From the NCBI RefSeq assembly GCF_005280195.1, contig NZ_SZPR01000008.1, positions 675,205 through 739,204 of the forward strand: a DNA stretch of 64,000 nt. Reading direction: 5' to 3'. This DNA is from Streptomyces galbus. GTDB taxonomy: Bacteria; Actinomycetota; Actinomycetes; Streptomycetales; Streptomycetaceae. Position 1 is the stretch's first letter. The number at the start of each line of letters is the position of its first letter. Both the position numbers and the translations under genes were made by a program. The notes under the pieces were generated by a model. The model searched no databases. It saw only the letters and a list, made by a program, of their open reading frames with translations, and was not told the origin of the DNA. Positions 37,179 to 46,108 of this stretch are shown here, one piece after another.

Positions 37179-38503
37179 GTCAGGCTCCACTGGCGGACGC
37201 GGACGAGTTGTTCACGGTCGAAACGGCGCTCGTTGTAGGCGAGCATGTCGATCAGGCTCTGGGCGGACAGCGGCCGGGCGGACTCGGTGTCCCCGGGTGC
37301 CAGGGGCATGGAGCCGGGCCGCGCCCAGCGCAGCAGGCCGTGCGGGTCGACGTAGGCGCGGGAGAGGTTGGCGTTGTCCTGGTGCAGGCAGAACGGCACG
37401 TCGAGGTGGCCGCGGGCGAAGGCCCGCACCAGCGCGCCGCCCACGGTCGGGGCCAGGTCGAGGGTGCTGTCGACCAGCATCCGGGCCTCCTCGTACAGGC
37501 CCGTGTCGGTCGCCGCCACCGGTTCGGTGTGCTCCGCGGCGACGGCCGCCGCGAACTCCAGCGCGTCGACGTTCTCGGCGACCGTCGGGATGCGGAACGC
37601 CTCCGCCGGGGTCTTCACGATCAGCCGCTCGGTGCCGCTCAGCATCGCCAGCCGCGCGCTGTCCTCCAGGATCCGGTAGGAGCCCATCGGGGTGCGCGGG
37701 TAGACGCCCATGTACGTGTAGAGGACGACGTGCCAGTCGGTGGCCCCCAGCCGCTCCCCCGCCAGCCGGCGCAGCGCGGCCAGCGCCTCCAGGTCCTGCG
37801 CCTGGTTGGTCTGCTGGGCGTAGCTCAGGGAGATGCTGGCGAGTCCGTGCTCCCGGAAGAACAGGGCCTCCAGCACACTGAGCGCCACCAGCAGGCTGGG
37901 CGGGCACAACTGCCCGAGCATGCAGCCGCCGAAGCTCTCCAGGTGCATCTGCTCGTCCTGCGCGGCGAGCAGCTCGCAGCAGCGCGCCCACGCGTCGGTG
38001 GCCTCGGCCAGCGGCACCCGGCTGTAGGGCAGGCAGTACGAGACCGGGCCGCCCTCGGTGGCGTCGATCCCGGCCTCCACCATCGCCTCGAACAGCGGGT
38101 AGGGCAGCGCCGAGCCGTGCCTGACCTGGACCGGGAAGTCCGCTCCGGCCAGCCCCTCCAGCATCCGCCGGGTGGCCCGCGGGCCGTGCGCGACCAGCGG
38201 GAACCCGTTGAGCTCGGCGCCGGTCCGCAGCGCCTGACGTGCGGAGTCGTGGTCGTTGACGCGGGTGTAGCTGTCCAGGGTGATGGTGCCGACGGCGGTA
38301 GCCCTCGCGCCCCGCACCCCGCTCAACCCCTCCCGCATGACGGGGAGTTCGGCGAAGCCCATGCGCGGCTGCACGACGAGCCGGCCTGCCTCGGCGGCGC
38401 CGCGGACGAATGCGGAGAAGCGGCTGCGGCTCGGCCCGGGAGCGGTCGTACGCCCCTCGGCGGCCGTGCGGTCGCGGCGCTCCGGCGTGGTGGCGGCGCT
38501 CAT
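37175..38503 (-). CDS. Glutamate mutase large-subunit (MutE/GlmE)-like protein
   Basis: 442 residues, slightly shorter than GlmE (about 480). TIM-barrel mutase features: LVVQPRMGF, GTITLDSYTRVNDHDSARQALRTGAELNGFPLVAHG (substrate-binding Arg region), HGSALPYPLFEAMVEAGIDATEGGPVSYCLPYSRVPLAEA. Glutamate mutase rearranges L-glutamate to (2S,3S)-3-methylaspartate with adenosylcobalamin; paired genes of this kind feed 3-methylaspartate into friulimicin-type lipopeptides and vicenistatin. The ATG overlaps the small-subunit stop (ATGA). Substrate identity cannot be fixed from sequence; related acids are possible. Confidence 0.86.
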   Translation of the reverse strand: MSAATTPERRDRTAAEGRTTAPGPSRSRFSAFVRGAAEAGRLVVQPRMGFAELPVMREGLSGVRGARATAVGTITLDSYTRVNDHDSARQALRTGAELNGFPLVAHGPRATRRMLEGLAGADFPVQVRHGSALPYPLFEAMVEAGIDATEGGPVSYCLPYSRVPLAEATDAWARCCELLAAQDEQMHLESFGGCMLGQLCPPSLLVALSVLEALFFREHGLASISLSYAQQTNQAQDLEALAALRRLAGERLGATDWHVVLYTYMGVYPRTPMGSYRILEDSARLAMLSGTERLIVKTPAEAFRIPTVAENVDALEFAAAVAAEHTEPVAATDTGLYEEARMLVDSTLDLAPTVGGALVRAFARGHLDVPFCLHQDNANLSRAYVDPHGLLRWARPGSMPLAPGDTESARPLSAQSLIDMLAYNERRFDREQLVRVRQWSLT

Positions 38504-39024
38504 GCGGCGGCCCTCAGCCCGGAGAGCGCGGGCACTTCGGTGCCGGTGCCGTCGGCTCCGTCCCCGGCGCCCACGGTGGAGAGCGCCGGCCGGTCGGAGG
38601 ACTCCACCCCGAAGAGGAATTCCTGGAAATCCTGCAGCCCGGCCTCGGACTCGAACACCGCGTCGAATCCGCCCGTCACGAGTTCCTCGACGAATGCGAC
38701 GTTCTCCGCCCCCCGGACGCCGAGTTTCCCGCCGATGACCACACGCAGGTCCGCGAGTTCGGCGTCCTGGCGGATCTTCCGGATGAGCCGGATGCCGTCG
38801 AGGTGCCCGTGTCCGTTGACCGTACTGATGACCAGGACGTCCGGCCGCTCGTTCCGGCATTCCTCGATGATGAGCTCGTCGGGTACGCAGGCGCCCAGAT
38901 TCCGCACTACTCCGCCGCGCTCCTCCAGCAGGAGCTGGAGAAACACCAGGTTCCACATGTGCGCGTCGGAGGATACGCTCGACACCACGAACTTCCGACC
39001 TTTGCGCACGATATTGCTCGGCAC
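38500..39024 (-). CDS. Glutamate mutase small-subunit (MutS/GlmS)-like cobalamin-binding protein
   Basis: 174 residues. B12 motif is SSDAHMWN (D-x-H-x-x-N instead of the usual D-x-H-x-x-G), His being the lower cobalt ligand; then STVNGHG and VIGGKLGV as the dimethylbenzimidazole-binding loops. A Ser/Gly/Asp-rich tail follows from about 145. Start: GTG 39024 was preferred because GGAGGGGG lies 7 nt upstream; the upstream ATG at 39045 has no ribosome site and would place the GGAGG inside the coding region. First gene of the mutase-binding-protein-EamA-asd-kinase run. Confidence 0.86.
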   Translation of the reverse strand: MPSNIVRKGRKFVVSSVSSDAHMWNLVFLQLLLEERGGVVRNLGACVPDELIIEECRNERPDVLVISTVNGHGHLDGIRLIRKIRQDAELADLRVVIGGKLGVRGAENVAFVEELVTGGFDAVFESEAGLQDFQEFLFGVESSDRPALSTVGAGDGADGTGTEVPALSGLRAAA

Positions 39025-39098
39025 GAATTTCCCCCTCCGAAGCATGACCAGCGGACACCGAAGATCCTGTCCGGGCGTGAGTGAGGGCGTCCAGGGAA

Positions 39099-39128
39099 GA
39101 TCCCCCGGAATACGCGATGCGGGGGATC
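39099..39128. terminator. Hairpin between the LysR gene and the mutase operon
   Basis: GATCCCCC (39099-39106) pairs with GGGGGATC (39121-39128) over a 14-nt loop, 27 nt past the LysR stop and 75 nt before the mutase small-subunit start. Confidence 0.6.
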
Positions 39129-39154
39129 ACCCGGTCCGATCCGACAGCGCGTTC

Positions 39155-40063
39155 TCAGCTCTCGGCCACGGTGGCGTACTCCCCGGCCATGCACTCCATC
39201 GTCCGGTCGATGAACAGCCGCATCTCCCGAGTGAGGTGCCGGCCGCGCCGCCAGGCGAGCTGGGTGTAGACCTCGAAGGGCGCGTCCCAGGCCAGCTCGC
39301 TGAGCGAGCCCGAGGCGAGGTCGTCGGCCACGGTCATCCGGGGCAGCAGGCTCACGCCCAGTCCTACCGACAGGCCGCGCTTGATGGACTCGATGTTGCC
39401 GAACTCCAGGAACGGCACCGGTTCGCCCGTACCGTCGTTGAGTTCGGCCTCGAACAGTTCCCGGTAGGCGCAGCCGGCCTCCGGGGCGAGCACCTGCACC
39501 TCGCGCAACTGCTCCAGGGTGACCTTCTCCTCCCCGGCCAGCGGATGGCCGGGCGAGGCCACCAGGACCAGCGGTTCCCGGCCCAGCACCTCGCTCTCCA
39601 CGCCCGAGTGGCGGGTCTCGGCCTCCATGAGGAAGCCCATGTCGAAGGTGCCCTGGCGCAGCGAGTGCAGGGTCTCGGCGCACAGGCTGGGCCGCAGGAC
39701 CAGGTGGACCAGCGGGTAGCGGTGCAGGAAGAACTCCAGCACCGGCGGCATGCGGTAGGAGGTGACGCTCTCCATCGTGCCGATGGTGAGGACACCGGAG
39801 GGCTCCCCCTCACCGAGCGCGACCCCGCGGGCCTCGCCGGCGAGCGACAGCATCTGCTCGGCGTAGGGCAGCAGCCGCCGGCCGGCCGGGGTGAGCTGGA
39901 TCTTGCCCGAGAGCCGCTCGAAGAGCTCGACCCCCAGTGAGGTCTCCAGGCTCTTGATCTGCGCCGTCACGCTGGACTGGGCGTATTTGAGCTCGGTGGC
40001 GGCACGGGTGAAGCTGAGGAGTGTGGCGACCTTGTGGAAGGTCGTCAACTGACGGATGTCCAA
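39155..40063 (-). CDS. LysR-family transcriptional regulator
   Basis: 302 residues. N-terminal winged HTH DIRQLTTFHKVATLLSFTRAATELKYAQSSVTAQIKSLETSLGVELFER, then a two-lobed effector domain of LTTR type (TIGTMESVTSYRMPPVLEFF; PEAGCAYRELFEAEL). TTG at 40063 fits the usual first residue before DIRQL and has GGGAG 8 nt upstream; no ATG or GTG is in frame close by. It sits between the mutase operon and a small secreted peptide gene and may respond to a pathway amino acid. Target sites not identified. Confidence 0.87.
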   Translation of the reverse strand: MDIRQLTTFHKVATLLSFTRAATELKYAQSSVTAQIKSLETSLGVELFERLSGKIQLTPAGRRLLPYAEQMLSLAGEARGVALGEGEPSGVLTIGTMESVTSYRMPPVLEFFLHRYPLVHLVLRPSLCAETLHSLRQGTFDMGFLMEAETRHSGVESEVLGREPLVLVASPGHPLAGEEKVTLEQLREVQVLAPEAGCAYRELFEAELNDGTGEPVPFLEFGNIESIKRGLSVGLGVSLLPRMTVADDLASGSLSELAWDAPFEVYTQLAWRRGRHLTREMRLFIDRTMECMAGEYATVAES

Positions 40064-40137
40064 GGGTGACTCCCAGGCTGGTTCGGTGGAGGGTGACCGG
40101 CGAGAGTGACTCGTCCGCGTACGGTCCGGCCGCAGCC

Positions 40138-40311
40138 TCACGGGGTGACGTTCGTCGGCCCCTTGTTGTCCGCGAGGGTGACGGTGTGGGGGGTGCTCCC
40201 GCCCGCGGCCGCCGTCGTCTCCCCCGCAACGCCCGCCGCCAGCCCCAGGGACAGGGCCAGGGCCGCGACGAAACCGGTGATCGCCTTGAAGCCGCTCGGC
40301 GTGTTCCGCAT
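40138..40311 (-). CDS. Small secreted peptide next to the SARP regulator
   Basis: 57 residues. MRNTPSGFKAITGFVAALALSLGLAAGVAG is a signal peptide; the exported remainder is about 25 residues (ETTAAAGGSTPHTVTLADNKGPTNVTP by segments) without Cys, so it is not an obvious lantibiotic or toxin. ATG 40311 is preceded by GGGGAG at 7-12 nt. Divergent from the AfsR-like gene, sharing 290 bp of upstream DNA. Similar tiny secreted proteins beside SARP genes occur in other Streptomyces (memory), function unknown; a signalling or export-sensing role is speculative. Confidence 0.7.
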   Translation of the reverse strand: MRNTPSGFKAITGFVAALALSLGLAAGVAGETTAAAGGSTPHTVTLADNKGPTNVTP

Positions 40312-40601
40312 GGTGTGCTCCCCGTTGAGTCGGTGTGTTCTCGCTCGGCTGCACCGATACTCGAAGGGCCCCTTCCCGAACCGGTCCCCTCCCGTTCCCG
40401 CCCCCGATACCGCCGTTCCCTCCGCAGCGGGAACGCAGGGTTCGCGCCGTTCCTGGCGCCCTCCGCGCCCACCCGGTGACACAGGGTGTCGCCCCACAGG
40501 ACGACCGCCTATGATCTCGCGAACGGCAGGGGTAGCGACAGGGGAAGGCGTGAACCGGTGAAGCGGTGTGATCCACCGCGGCCGCCGGCCAGGGGGGACA
40601 T

Positions 40602-43600
40602 GTGGAGAACGAGGAAGGCAAGCTGCTGCGACAACCGGTCCGGTTCAACGTCCTCGGCCCCCTGGAGGGTTGGTCCGGCAGATCCCGGCTCCATCTGGGC
40701 GGCGCGGTCCAGGAGCGCGTTCTGGCCACCTTGCTGCTGGAACCGGACAGACTGGTGCCGGTCAGCCGCCTGGTCGAGGCCGTCTGGAGCGAGACGCCCC
40801 CGACGACCGCCTCGCACCAGGTCCGCAAGGCCGTCGCGCACCTGCGCCGGCGGGTTCCCGACGGCAACGGACTGATCCTCACCGACGGCCCCGGGTACCG
40901 GGTGTCGGTCGAGGGCACCCAGCTCGACCTGCTCGAGTTCACCGCCGGTACGGCCGCCGCGGGCCGCGCCGTCGCCGAGGGCCGCCCCGCCGACGCCGTC
41001 GCCGAACTGCGGCGCGCCCTGGCGCTGTGGCGCGGACCGGTGCTCTCCGGCATGGACGGCCCGGTGATCGAGGCCGCCGCGACCACCCTCAACGAGCGCC
41101 ACCTCGCCGCCGCCGAGCAGCTCGTTGAGCTCCGCCTCGGCCTCGGGGAGGCCGCCGAACTCGTCGCCGACCTGCGCCGGTTGGTCTGCGAGCACCCGCT
41201 GCGCGAGACGCTGCGCGGACATCTGATGCTGGCTCTCTACCGCAGCGGCCGCCAGGCCGAGGCGCTGGAGGAGTACGGCAAGGTCCGCGCACTCCTCGCC
41301 GAGGAGCTGGGCATCGACCCCGGCCGCCCGCTGACCCGCCTCTACGAGGGCATCCTGCGCGAGGCCCCGGAACTCGCCGCCCCCGAACGCCCCGCGCCCC
41401 CCGCCCGGCACTCCGGGCCGCCCCGGCAGCCCGGGCCCGCGCCGGCCCACGCCCTCGCCCCGGTGCCGCCCCCGGGCAGCGGGGCCCCGGAAGCCGCCGT
41501 ACCCGCGGACGGCCCGGTTCCCGGCGCCGCACCGACGACGGCCGCGGCGGGGGTTTCCCCGCCGGCTGCTCCCGTCACGGCCCCCTCGGCACCCGGGGCG
41601 CCGGGCGGCGGGCCCACGGCGGCCACCACCGCCCCGGCCCCCTGCACCCTCCCGTACGACCTGTCCGACTTCACGGGCCGCCGGGAGGACCTCGCCGCAC
41701 TTCTTGCCTGCATCCACCGCAAGAACGATCCTGCAAACACGTCGACCACGATGGTCGCCATCGACGGCATGGGCGGCAGCGGCAAGACCTCCCTCGCCGT
41801 GCGCGCCGCCCGCCAGGTCGCGCACCTCTTCCCCGACGGCCAGCTCCACATCGACCTGCAGGGCTTCACCCCCGGCGGGCGCTCGGTGACCCCGGCCGCC
41901 GCCCTCGACACCCTGCTGCGCGCGGTCGGCACGCCCGCCGAACGCATCCCCGACGACGCCGAGGGGCGCGCCGCGCTCTGGCGGTCCGCGCTCGCCGACC
42001 GCCGCGTCCTGCTGCTCCTGGACAACGCGCACGACGCCGCGCAGATCCTCCCGCTCCTCCCGCCCGCGCACGGTTGCCTGGTCCTGGTCACCAGCCGGTC
42101 CCGGCTGTTCGACCTGGACGGCGCCGAGTGGATCTCCATCGGCCCCATGTCCCACGAGGACGGCGAGCAGCTCCTGACCGAGATGCTCGGCCCGGCCCGG
42201 GTCGCGGCCGAGCCGGAGGCGACGGCCGAACTCGTCGAGCTGTGCGGCCGGCTCCCGCTCGCCCTGCGCATCGTCGCCGCCCGGCTGCGCAACCGGCCCC
42301 GCTGGACGGTCCGTTACCTCGCCGACCGGCTGCACGACGAGACCCGCCGTCTGGAGGAGCTCAGCGTCGGCGAGCGCAGTGTCGCCGCGTCCCTGCGCCT
42401 GTCGTACCAGGCCATGGACGACGAACACCGCACCGCGTTCCGGATGTTGAGCCTGCATCCCGGCTCCGACCTCGACGCCCACTCCGCCGCCGCGCTGTTC
42501 GGCCTGGACCCGCACGGCTCCGAGGCGATCCTGGAACGCCTCCTGGACGTCCACCTCCTGCAGCAGCCGGACATGGGGCTCTACCGGTTCCACGATCTGG
42601 TGCGGAACTTCGCGCAGAGCCAGCGTGGCCCGGCCACCGAGCGGGACGACACCCAGGCCGTCGAACGCCTCCTGGACTACTACCTCTCCGCCTCCGAGGA
42701 GGCCTGCCGGCTCCTCTTCCCCGGCCGCAAGCGCAGTGTCACCGGCATCCCCGAGTTCTCCGGTGAACTGCCGCCGCTGCGGGACCAGGAGTGCGCCGCC
42801 CAGTGGTTCGAGCGGGAGCACAGCAGCCTGCTGTTCGCGGTCACCCTGGCCGACCGGCACGGCTTCGACCGGCACACCGTGGGGCTCACCCGGAACATCG
42901 TGTTCCAGCTCAACGCGCGTGGACGGTTCGAGGACTTCCGCGACCTCAGCCAGGTCGCGGTGGTCGCCGCCCGCCGCATCGAGGATCTCGCGCTGCTCGG
43001 CGTCAGTCTCTCCAACCTCGGTATCGCCTGCTGGAAGCTCGGCCACTTCGACGAGGGCATCGAGGTCGTCACCGAGGGCCGCGACATCGCCCGGCGGCTC
43101 GGCGACAAGCAGACCGAGGCGCACAGCGAGTCCACCATCGGCCTGCTGCTGACCGTGCTCGGCCAGTACACCGAGGCCCTGCCCCACCTGCAGCGCGCGA
43201 TCGCCCTCGACCGCGAACTGGGCATCCGCCGGGCCGAGGCCGAGACGCTGACCATCCTCAGCACCCTGCACGAGCAGCAGGGCCGCTACGAGGAGGCGGC
43301 GGCCGCCGCCCGCCAGGCACTGGCGATCCACCGTGACGTCGAGGACCGCAACAACGAGGTCATGGCCCTCACCGACCTGGCCTTCGCGCACGTCGGCCTC
43401 GGCCAGTACGAGGACGCCCGCGACTGTCTGGAGCGCGCCCGGGAGCGCTGCGACGACTTCAGCCCGCCCGGTGACTTCGCCCTGGTCCTGGCGCTCTCCG
43501 CCGAGGTCGCCCAGTGTCTGGGGCACCTCGCCGAGGCGGAGACCTGCGCGGGCCCCGCCCTCCGCCTCGCCCACGCCGGCGACAGCCCCACCCGCCAGGC

Positions 43601-43931
43601 CCAGGTCGAGAACCTCATCGGCCGCCTCCACCTGCGCCGCGGCGAGTACGACCAGGCCCTGGCCCTGCACACCCACGCCCACGGACTCGCCACGTCGATC
43701 CGCTACCGCGCGGAACAGGCCCGCGCCCTGGCCGGCATGGCCACCGCGGCGGAGGCCCTGGGTGACCCCGCCGCGGCCTCCGCCCACCGCACGGCGGCCA
43801 TGGACCTGTTCACGTTCATGCAGGCCCCGGCGTGCCGGTACGCGGCACCGCTGGCGGTGGAGACGTCGCAGGTCGTGTCCGCGCAGTCGCGCCCGTCCTC
43901 GCGGGTGCGAGGCCGTACACCCGCTCCCTGA
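40602..43931 (+). CDS. AfsR-like SARP transcriptional activator with NB-ARC and TPR domains
   Basis: 1109 residues. OmpR-like winged helix (about 14-100), BTAD (about 105-255, ending EELGIDPGRPLTRLYEGILR), a Pro/Ala linker (265-345), NB-ARC ATPase with P-loop IDGMGGSGKTS and Walker B LLLLDNAHDA, then TPR repeats (about 780-1080). AfsR-type proteins use ATP and phosphorylation to switch on cluster genes by binding heptad repeats near -35. GTG 40602 has GGGGGG 5-10 nt upstream. It is the only large plus-strand gene of the cluster and stands at its right border; the leader 40312-40601 holds no gene. Confidence 0.92.
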   Translation: MENEEGKLLRQPVRFNVLGPLEGWSGRSRLHLGGAVQERVLATLLLEPDRLVPVSRLVEAVWSETPPTTASHQVRKAVAHLRRRVPDGNGLILTDGPGYRVSVEGTQLDLLEFTAGTAAAGRAVAEGRPADAVAELRRALALWRGPVLSGMDGPVIEAAATTLNERHLAAAEQLVELRLGLGEAAELVADLRRLVCEHPLRETLRGHLMLALYRSGRQAEALEEYGKVRALLAEELGIDPGRPLTRLYEGILREAPELAAPERPAPPARHSGPPRQPGPAPAHALAPVPPPGSGAPEAAVPADGPVPGAAPTTAAAGVSPPAAPVTAPSAPGAPGGGPTAATTAPAPCTLPYDLSDFTGRREDLAALLACIHRKNDPANTSTTMVAIDGMGGSGKTSLAVRAARQVAHLFPDGQLHIDLQGFTPGGRSVTPAAALDTLLRAVGTPAERIPDDAEGRAALWRSALADRRVLLLLDNAHDAAQILPLLPPAHGCLVLVTSRSRLFDLDGAEWISIGPMSHEDGEQLLTEMLGPARVAAEPEATAELVELCGRLPLALRIVAARLRNRPRWTVRYLADRLHDETRRLEELSVGERSVAASLRLSYQAMDDEHRTAFRMLSLHPGSDLDAHSAAALFGLDPHGSEAILERLLDVHLLQQPDMGLYRFHDLVRNFAQSQRGPATERDDTQAVERLLDYYLSASEEACRLLFPGRKRSVTGIPEFSGELPPLRDQECAAQWFEREHSSLLFAVTLADRHGFDRHTVGLTRNIVFQLNARGRFEDFRDLSQVAVVAARRIEDLALLGVSLSNLGIACWKLGHFDEGIEVVTEGRDIARRLGDKQTEAHSESTIGLLLTVLGQYTEALPHLQRAIALDRELGIRRAEAETLTILSTLHEQQGRYEEAAAAARQALAIHRDVEDRNNEVMALTDLAFAHVGLGQYEDARDCLERARERCDDFSPPGDFALVLALSAEVAQCLGHLAEAETCAGPALRLAHAGDSPTRQAQVENLIGRLHLRRGEYDQALALHTHAHGLATSIRYRAEQARALAGMATAAEALGDPAAASAHRTAAMDLFTFMQAPACRYAAPLAVETSQVVSAQSRPSSRVRGRTPAP

Positions 43932-44060
43932 GCACACGCTCGCGGGCACCTGACGTACCGGCCGCGGCATCCGGCTCCGGCCGGTCCGGCACGCCGTGAG
44001 GGCGGAAACCTGAGCAGCCGTACTCAGGTCCCCGCCGTCGGTCCGGGGGACAGTGAGGGC

Positions 44061-44450
44061 ATGACGACAAGCAGCGTCGCCCGTGGGGTGAAGGGGACGA
44101 TCGTCGCGGCGGTGGCGGCGTGCGCCTGCTACGGGCTGTGGAAGGCCCTGCGCGGCTGGGCGGAGAACGCCTCCGGGGCCGGGCAGGGGGCCATGGGCGC
44201 CGGCTGGCTCGAGAGCGCGGTGGCGGGACTGGTCGGCCTGCTGTCGATGCCGCTGCTGTTGTGGGCGGGCATGCGGGTGCTGGGCGAACGGGGCGTCCAC
44301 CTGCTCGTGCCGGGAGGCCTGGCGGCGTGGTGGTTCCTCGGCGGCCGGGCGGTCGAGGACGCCCACGGCACCGCGGCCACGGCCCTGCTGCTGGGCCTGT
44401 TCGCCGTGTTTGGCGGGTTGCTGTCGCTGGTCAGGACCACGGGCGAGTGA
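44061..44450 (+). CDS. Small integral membrane protein
   Basis: 129 residues with about four hydrophobic segments (12-30, 52-70, 78-95, 103-122). No recognised domain. ATG 44061 follows GTGAGGGC. The preceding gap 43932-44060 has nothing else visible. It probably belongs to the conserved chromosomal flank and not the peptide cluster, judging from the adjoining core genes; that is uncertain. Confidence 0.7.
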   Translation: MTTSSVARGVKGTIVAAVAACACYGLWKALRGWAENASGAGQGAMGAGWLESAVAGLVGLLSMPLLLWAGMRVLGERGVHLLVPGGLAAWWFLGGRAVEDAHGTAATALLLGLFAVFGGLLSLVRTTGE

Positions 44451-44547
44451 CCCGGCTGGGACCGGCCCGTCTTGGCGGCTCCGTGACCGACCAGGCCACC
44501 CGTCGCCCGCAGCGTCATGGAGGCCGCCCGGCACAAGTGACGGGCGC

Positions 44548-44580
44548 GTGCGTGCCCGCGGCCTGCACGCGGGCACGCAC
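44548..44580. terminator. Hairpin between membrane gene and RNA methyltransferase
   Basis: Perfect 13-bp arms 44548-44560 and 44568-44580 with a 7-nt loop; the two flanking genes converge (stops 44450 and 44594). Confidence 0.8.
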
Positions 44581-44593
44581 GAGGAGCCGTGGG

Positions 44594-45922
44594 TCAGGAG
44601 CCCTTCGCGGCCGGTTCCAGGATCGCGACGCACTCGACGTGATGCGTCATCGGGAACAAGTCGAACGCCCGCAGCGTCCGCACCCGGTACCCGCCCGCGC
44701 GGAAGTACGCCAGGTCCCGGGCCAGCGCGGCCGGGTCGCAGGCGACGTACGCGATGCGGCGGGCGCCGAGGGAGGACAGGTGCTCCACGGTCTTGCGGCC
44801 CGCGCCCGCGCGGGGCGGGTCGAGGACGACGAGGTCGACCTCGGTGATACCGGTGCGCGGCAGGACCGACTCGACCTTGCCCTGCTCGATGCGCACCCGG
44901 GGGAAGTCGGCGAGGTTGTGCCGGGCGTCCTCGACGGCCCGCTTGCCGGACTCGATGCCGAGGACCGCGCCCTGTTCGCCCAGCCGGTCGGCGAGGGCGC
45001 CCGCGAAGAGGCCGGCGCCGCAGTACAGGTCGAGGGCCGTCTCGCCCTTGCGGGGCAGCAGGCCCTGCATGACGGCGGTCACCAGGGTGTCCGCGGCCTT
45101 CGTGTGCACCTGCCAGAAACCGCCGCTGCCGACCCGGTAGGTCCGCCCGTCCGCCCGTTCGCGGACGAAGGGGCGCCCGTGGACCCGGTGCACGCCGCCG
45201 TCCTTCTCGCCGACCCGCATGACCGACACCGGCCGGTCCAGTTCGACGATCGGCAGGCGGGCGCCCGGCTTCGGGGTGAGGATGACCTGACGGTCCTGGG
45301 AACCGGTCGCCGCGATCGCCTCGACCGACTCCATGCCGGACCAGTCGCGCTGCTCGACGCCCAGTTCGCTGACGCCCTCGGCCGCGATCAGGCAGCGGTC
45401 GATCGGCTCCACCTCGTGCGAGCGGTGCCGGCGCAGCCCGGCGTGGCCGGAGGCGTCGACGGCGTACTGCACGCGCGTGCGCCACTGCGGGACCTGCCCG
45501 ACGGGCACCTTGTCGCCCTCGGCGGGCATCACCGTGCCGTCCCAGCCGGCCTCCTCGGGGGTCAGCCCCGCGAGCCGCTGGAGCTGCTCGGCGATCACCT
45601 CGCCCTTGAGCCGCCGCTGGGCGCCCGGCTTGGCGTGCTGCCAGTCGCAGCCGCCGCAGCGGCCGGGCCCGGCGAAGGGGCAGGGCGGCTCGACCCGGTC
45701 CTTGGACGCCTCCAGCACCCGCACCGCGTCCGCGCGCAGGAACCGGGCGCCCTCCTCGCCCTCGGTCACCCGGGCCACCACCCGCTCACCGGGCAGGGCG
45801 TGCCGGACGAACAGCACCTGCCCCTCGGACGTACGGGCGATGCAGTGGCCGCCGTGGGCGACGGGGCCGATCTCGACCTCGTACTCCTCCCCCACCAGCG
45901 ACGTCTTCGGTTCTGCCTGCAT
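44594..45922 (-). CDS. TRAM-domain 23S rRNA/tRNA (uracil-5-)-methyltransferase (RlmD/TrmA family)
   Basis: 442 residues. N-terminal TRAM domain (about 12-70), an iron-sulphur-type cysteine block CPFAGPGRCGGCDWQH, then the SAM domain: DLYCGAGLFAG (motif I), VLDPPRAGAG (motif IV) and YVACDPAALARDL with the catalytic Cys. Transfers a methyl group to C5 of a uridine in rRNA or tRNA; the Cys cluster favours the RlmD-like group. Ends at a strong hairpin. Neighbour of the K+ transport genes, as in other Streptomyces. Confidence 0.92.
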   Translation of the reverse strand: MQAEPKTSLVGEEYEVEIGPVAHGGHCIARTSEGQVLFVRHALPGERVVARVTEGEEGARFLRADAVRVLEASKDRVEPPCPFAGPGRCGGCDWQHAKPGAQRRLKGEVIAEQLQRLAGLTPEEAGWDGTVMPAEGDKVPVGQVPQWRTRVQYAVDASGHAGLRRHRSHEVEPIDRCLIAAEGVSELGVEQRDWSGMESVEAIAATGSQDRQVILTPKPGARLPIVELDRPVSVMRVGEKDGGVHRVHGRPFVRERADGRTYRVGSGGFWQVHTKAADTLVTAVMQGLLPRKGETALDLYCGAGLFAGALADRLGEQGAVLGIESGKRAVEDARHNLADFPRVRIEQGKVESVLPRTGITEVDLVVLDPPRAGAGRKTVEHLSSLGARRIAYVACDPAALARDLAYFRAGGYRVRTLRAFDLFPMTHHVECVAILEPAAKGS

Positions 45923-46108
45923 GGTGGGGTGACTCCAGATGACGAAAGGGGGCGGGTGGGGCTGGACGAGGGTCGCTCGGGGCGGAGGGGGACGGGGAAG
46001 GCGGCACGCCCTGCGCGGGGGCCGCCGACCGTCGACCACGACCGCCGACAACAGCCCACCAGTCTACGTGGCCGCGCCCCCTGCCCCGTGCCCCCCGCCC
46101 GGGCCGCC

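Noticed and set aside
40509..45485. A 1658-codon open frame on the minus strand opposite the SARP gene
   Set aside because: Low-complexity Arg/Gly/Ala product with no domains; the plus strand encodes a full AfsR-like protein and 44594-45922 a methyltransferase in another frame.
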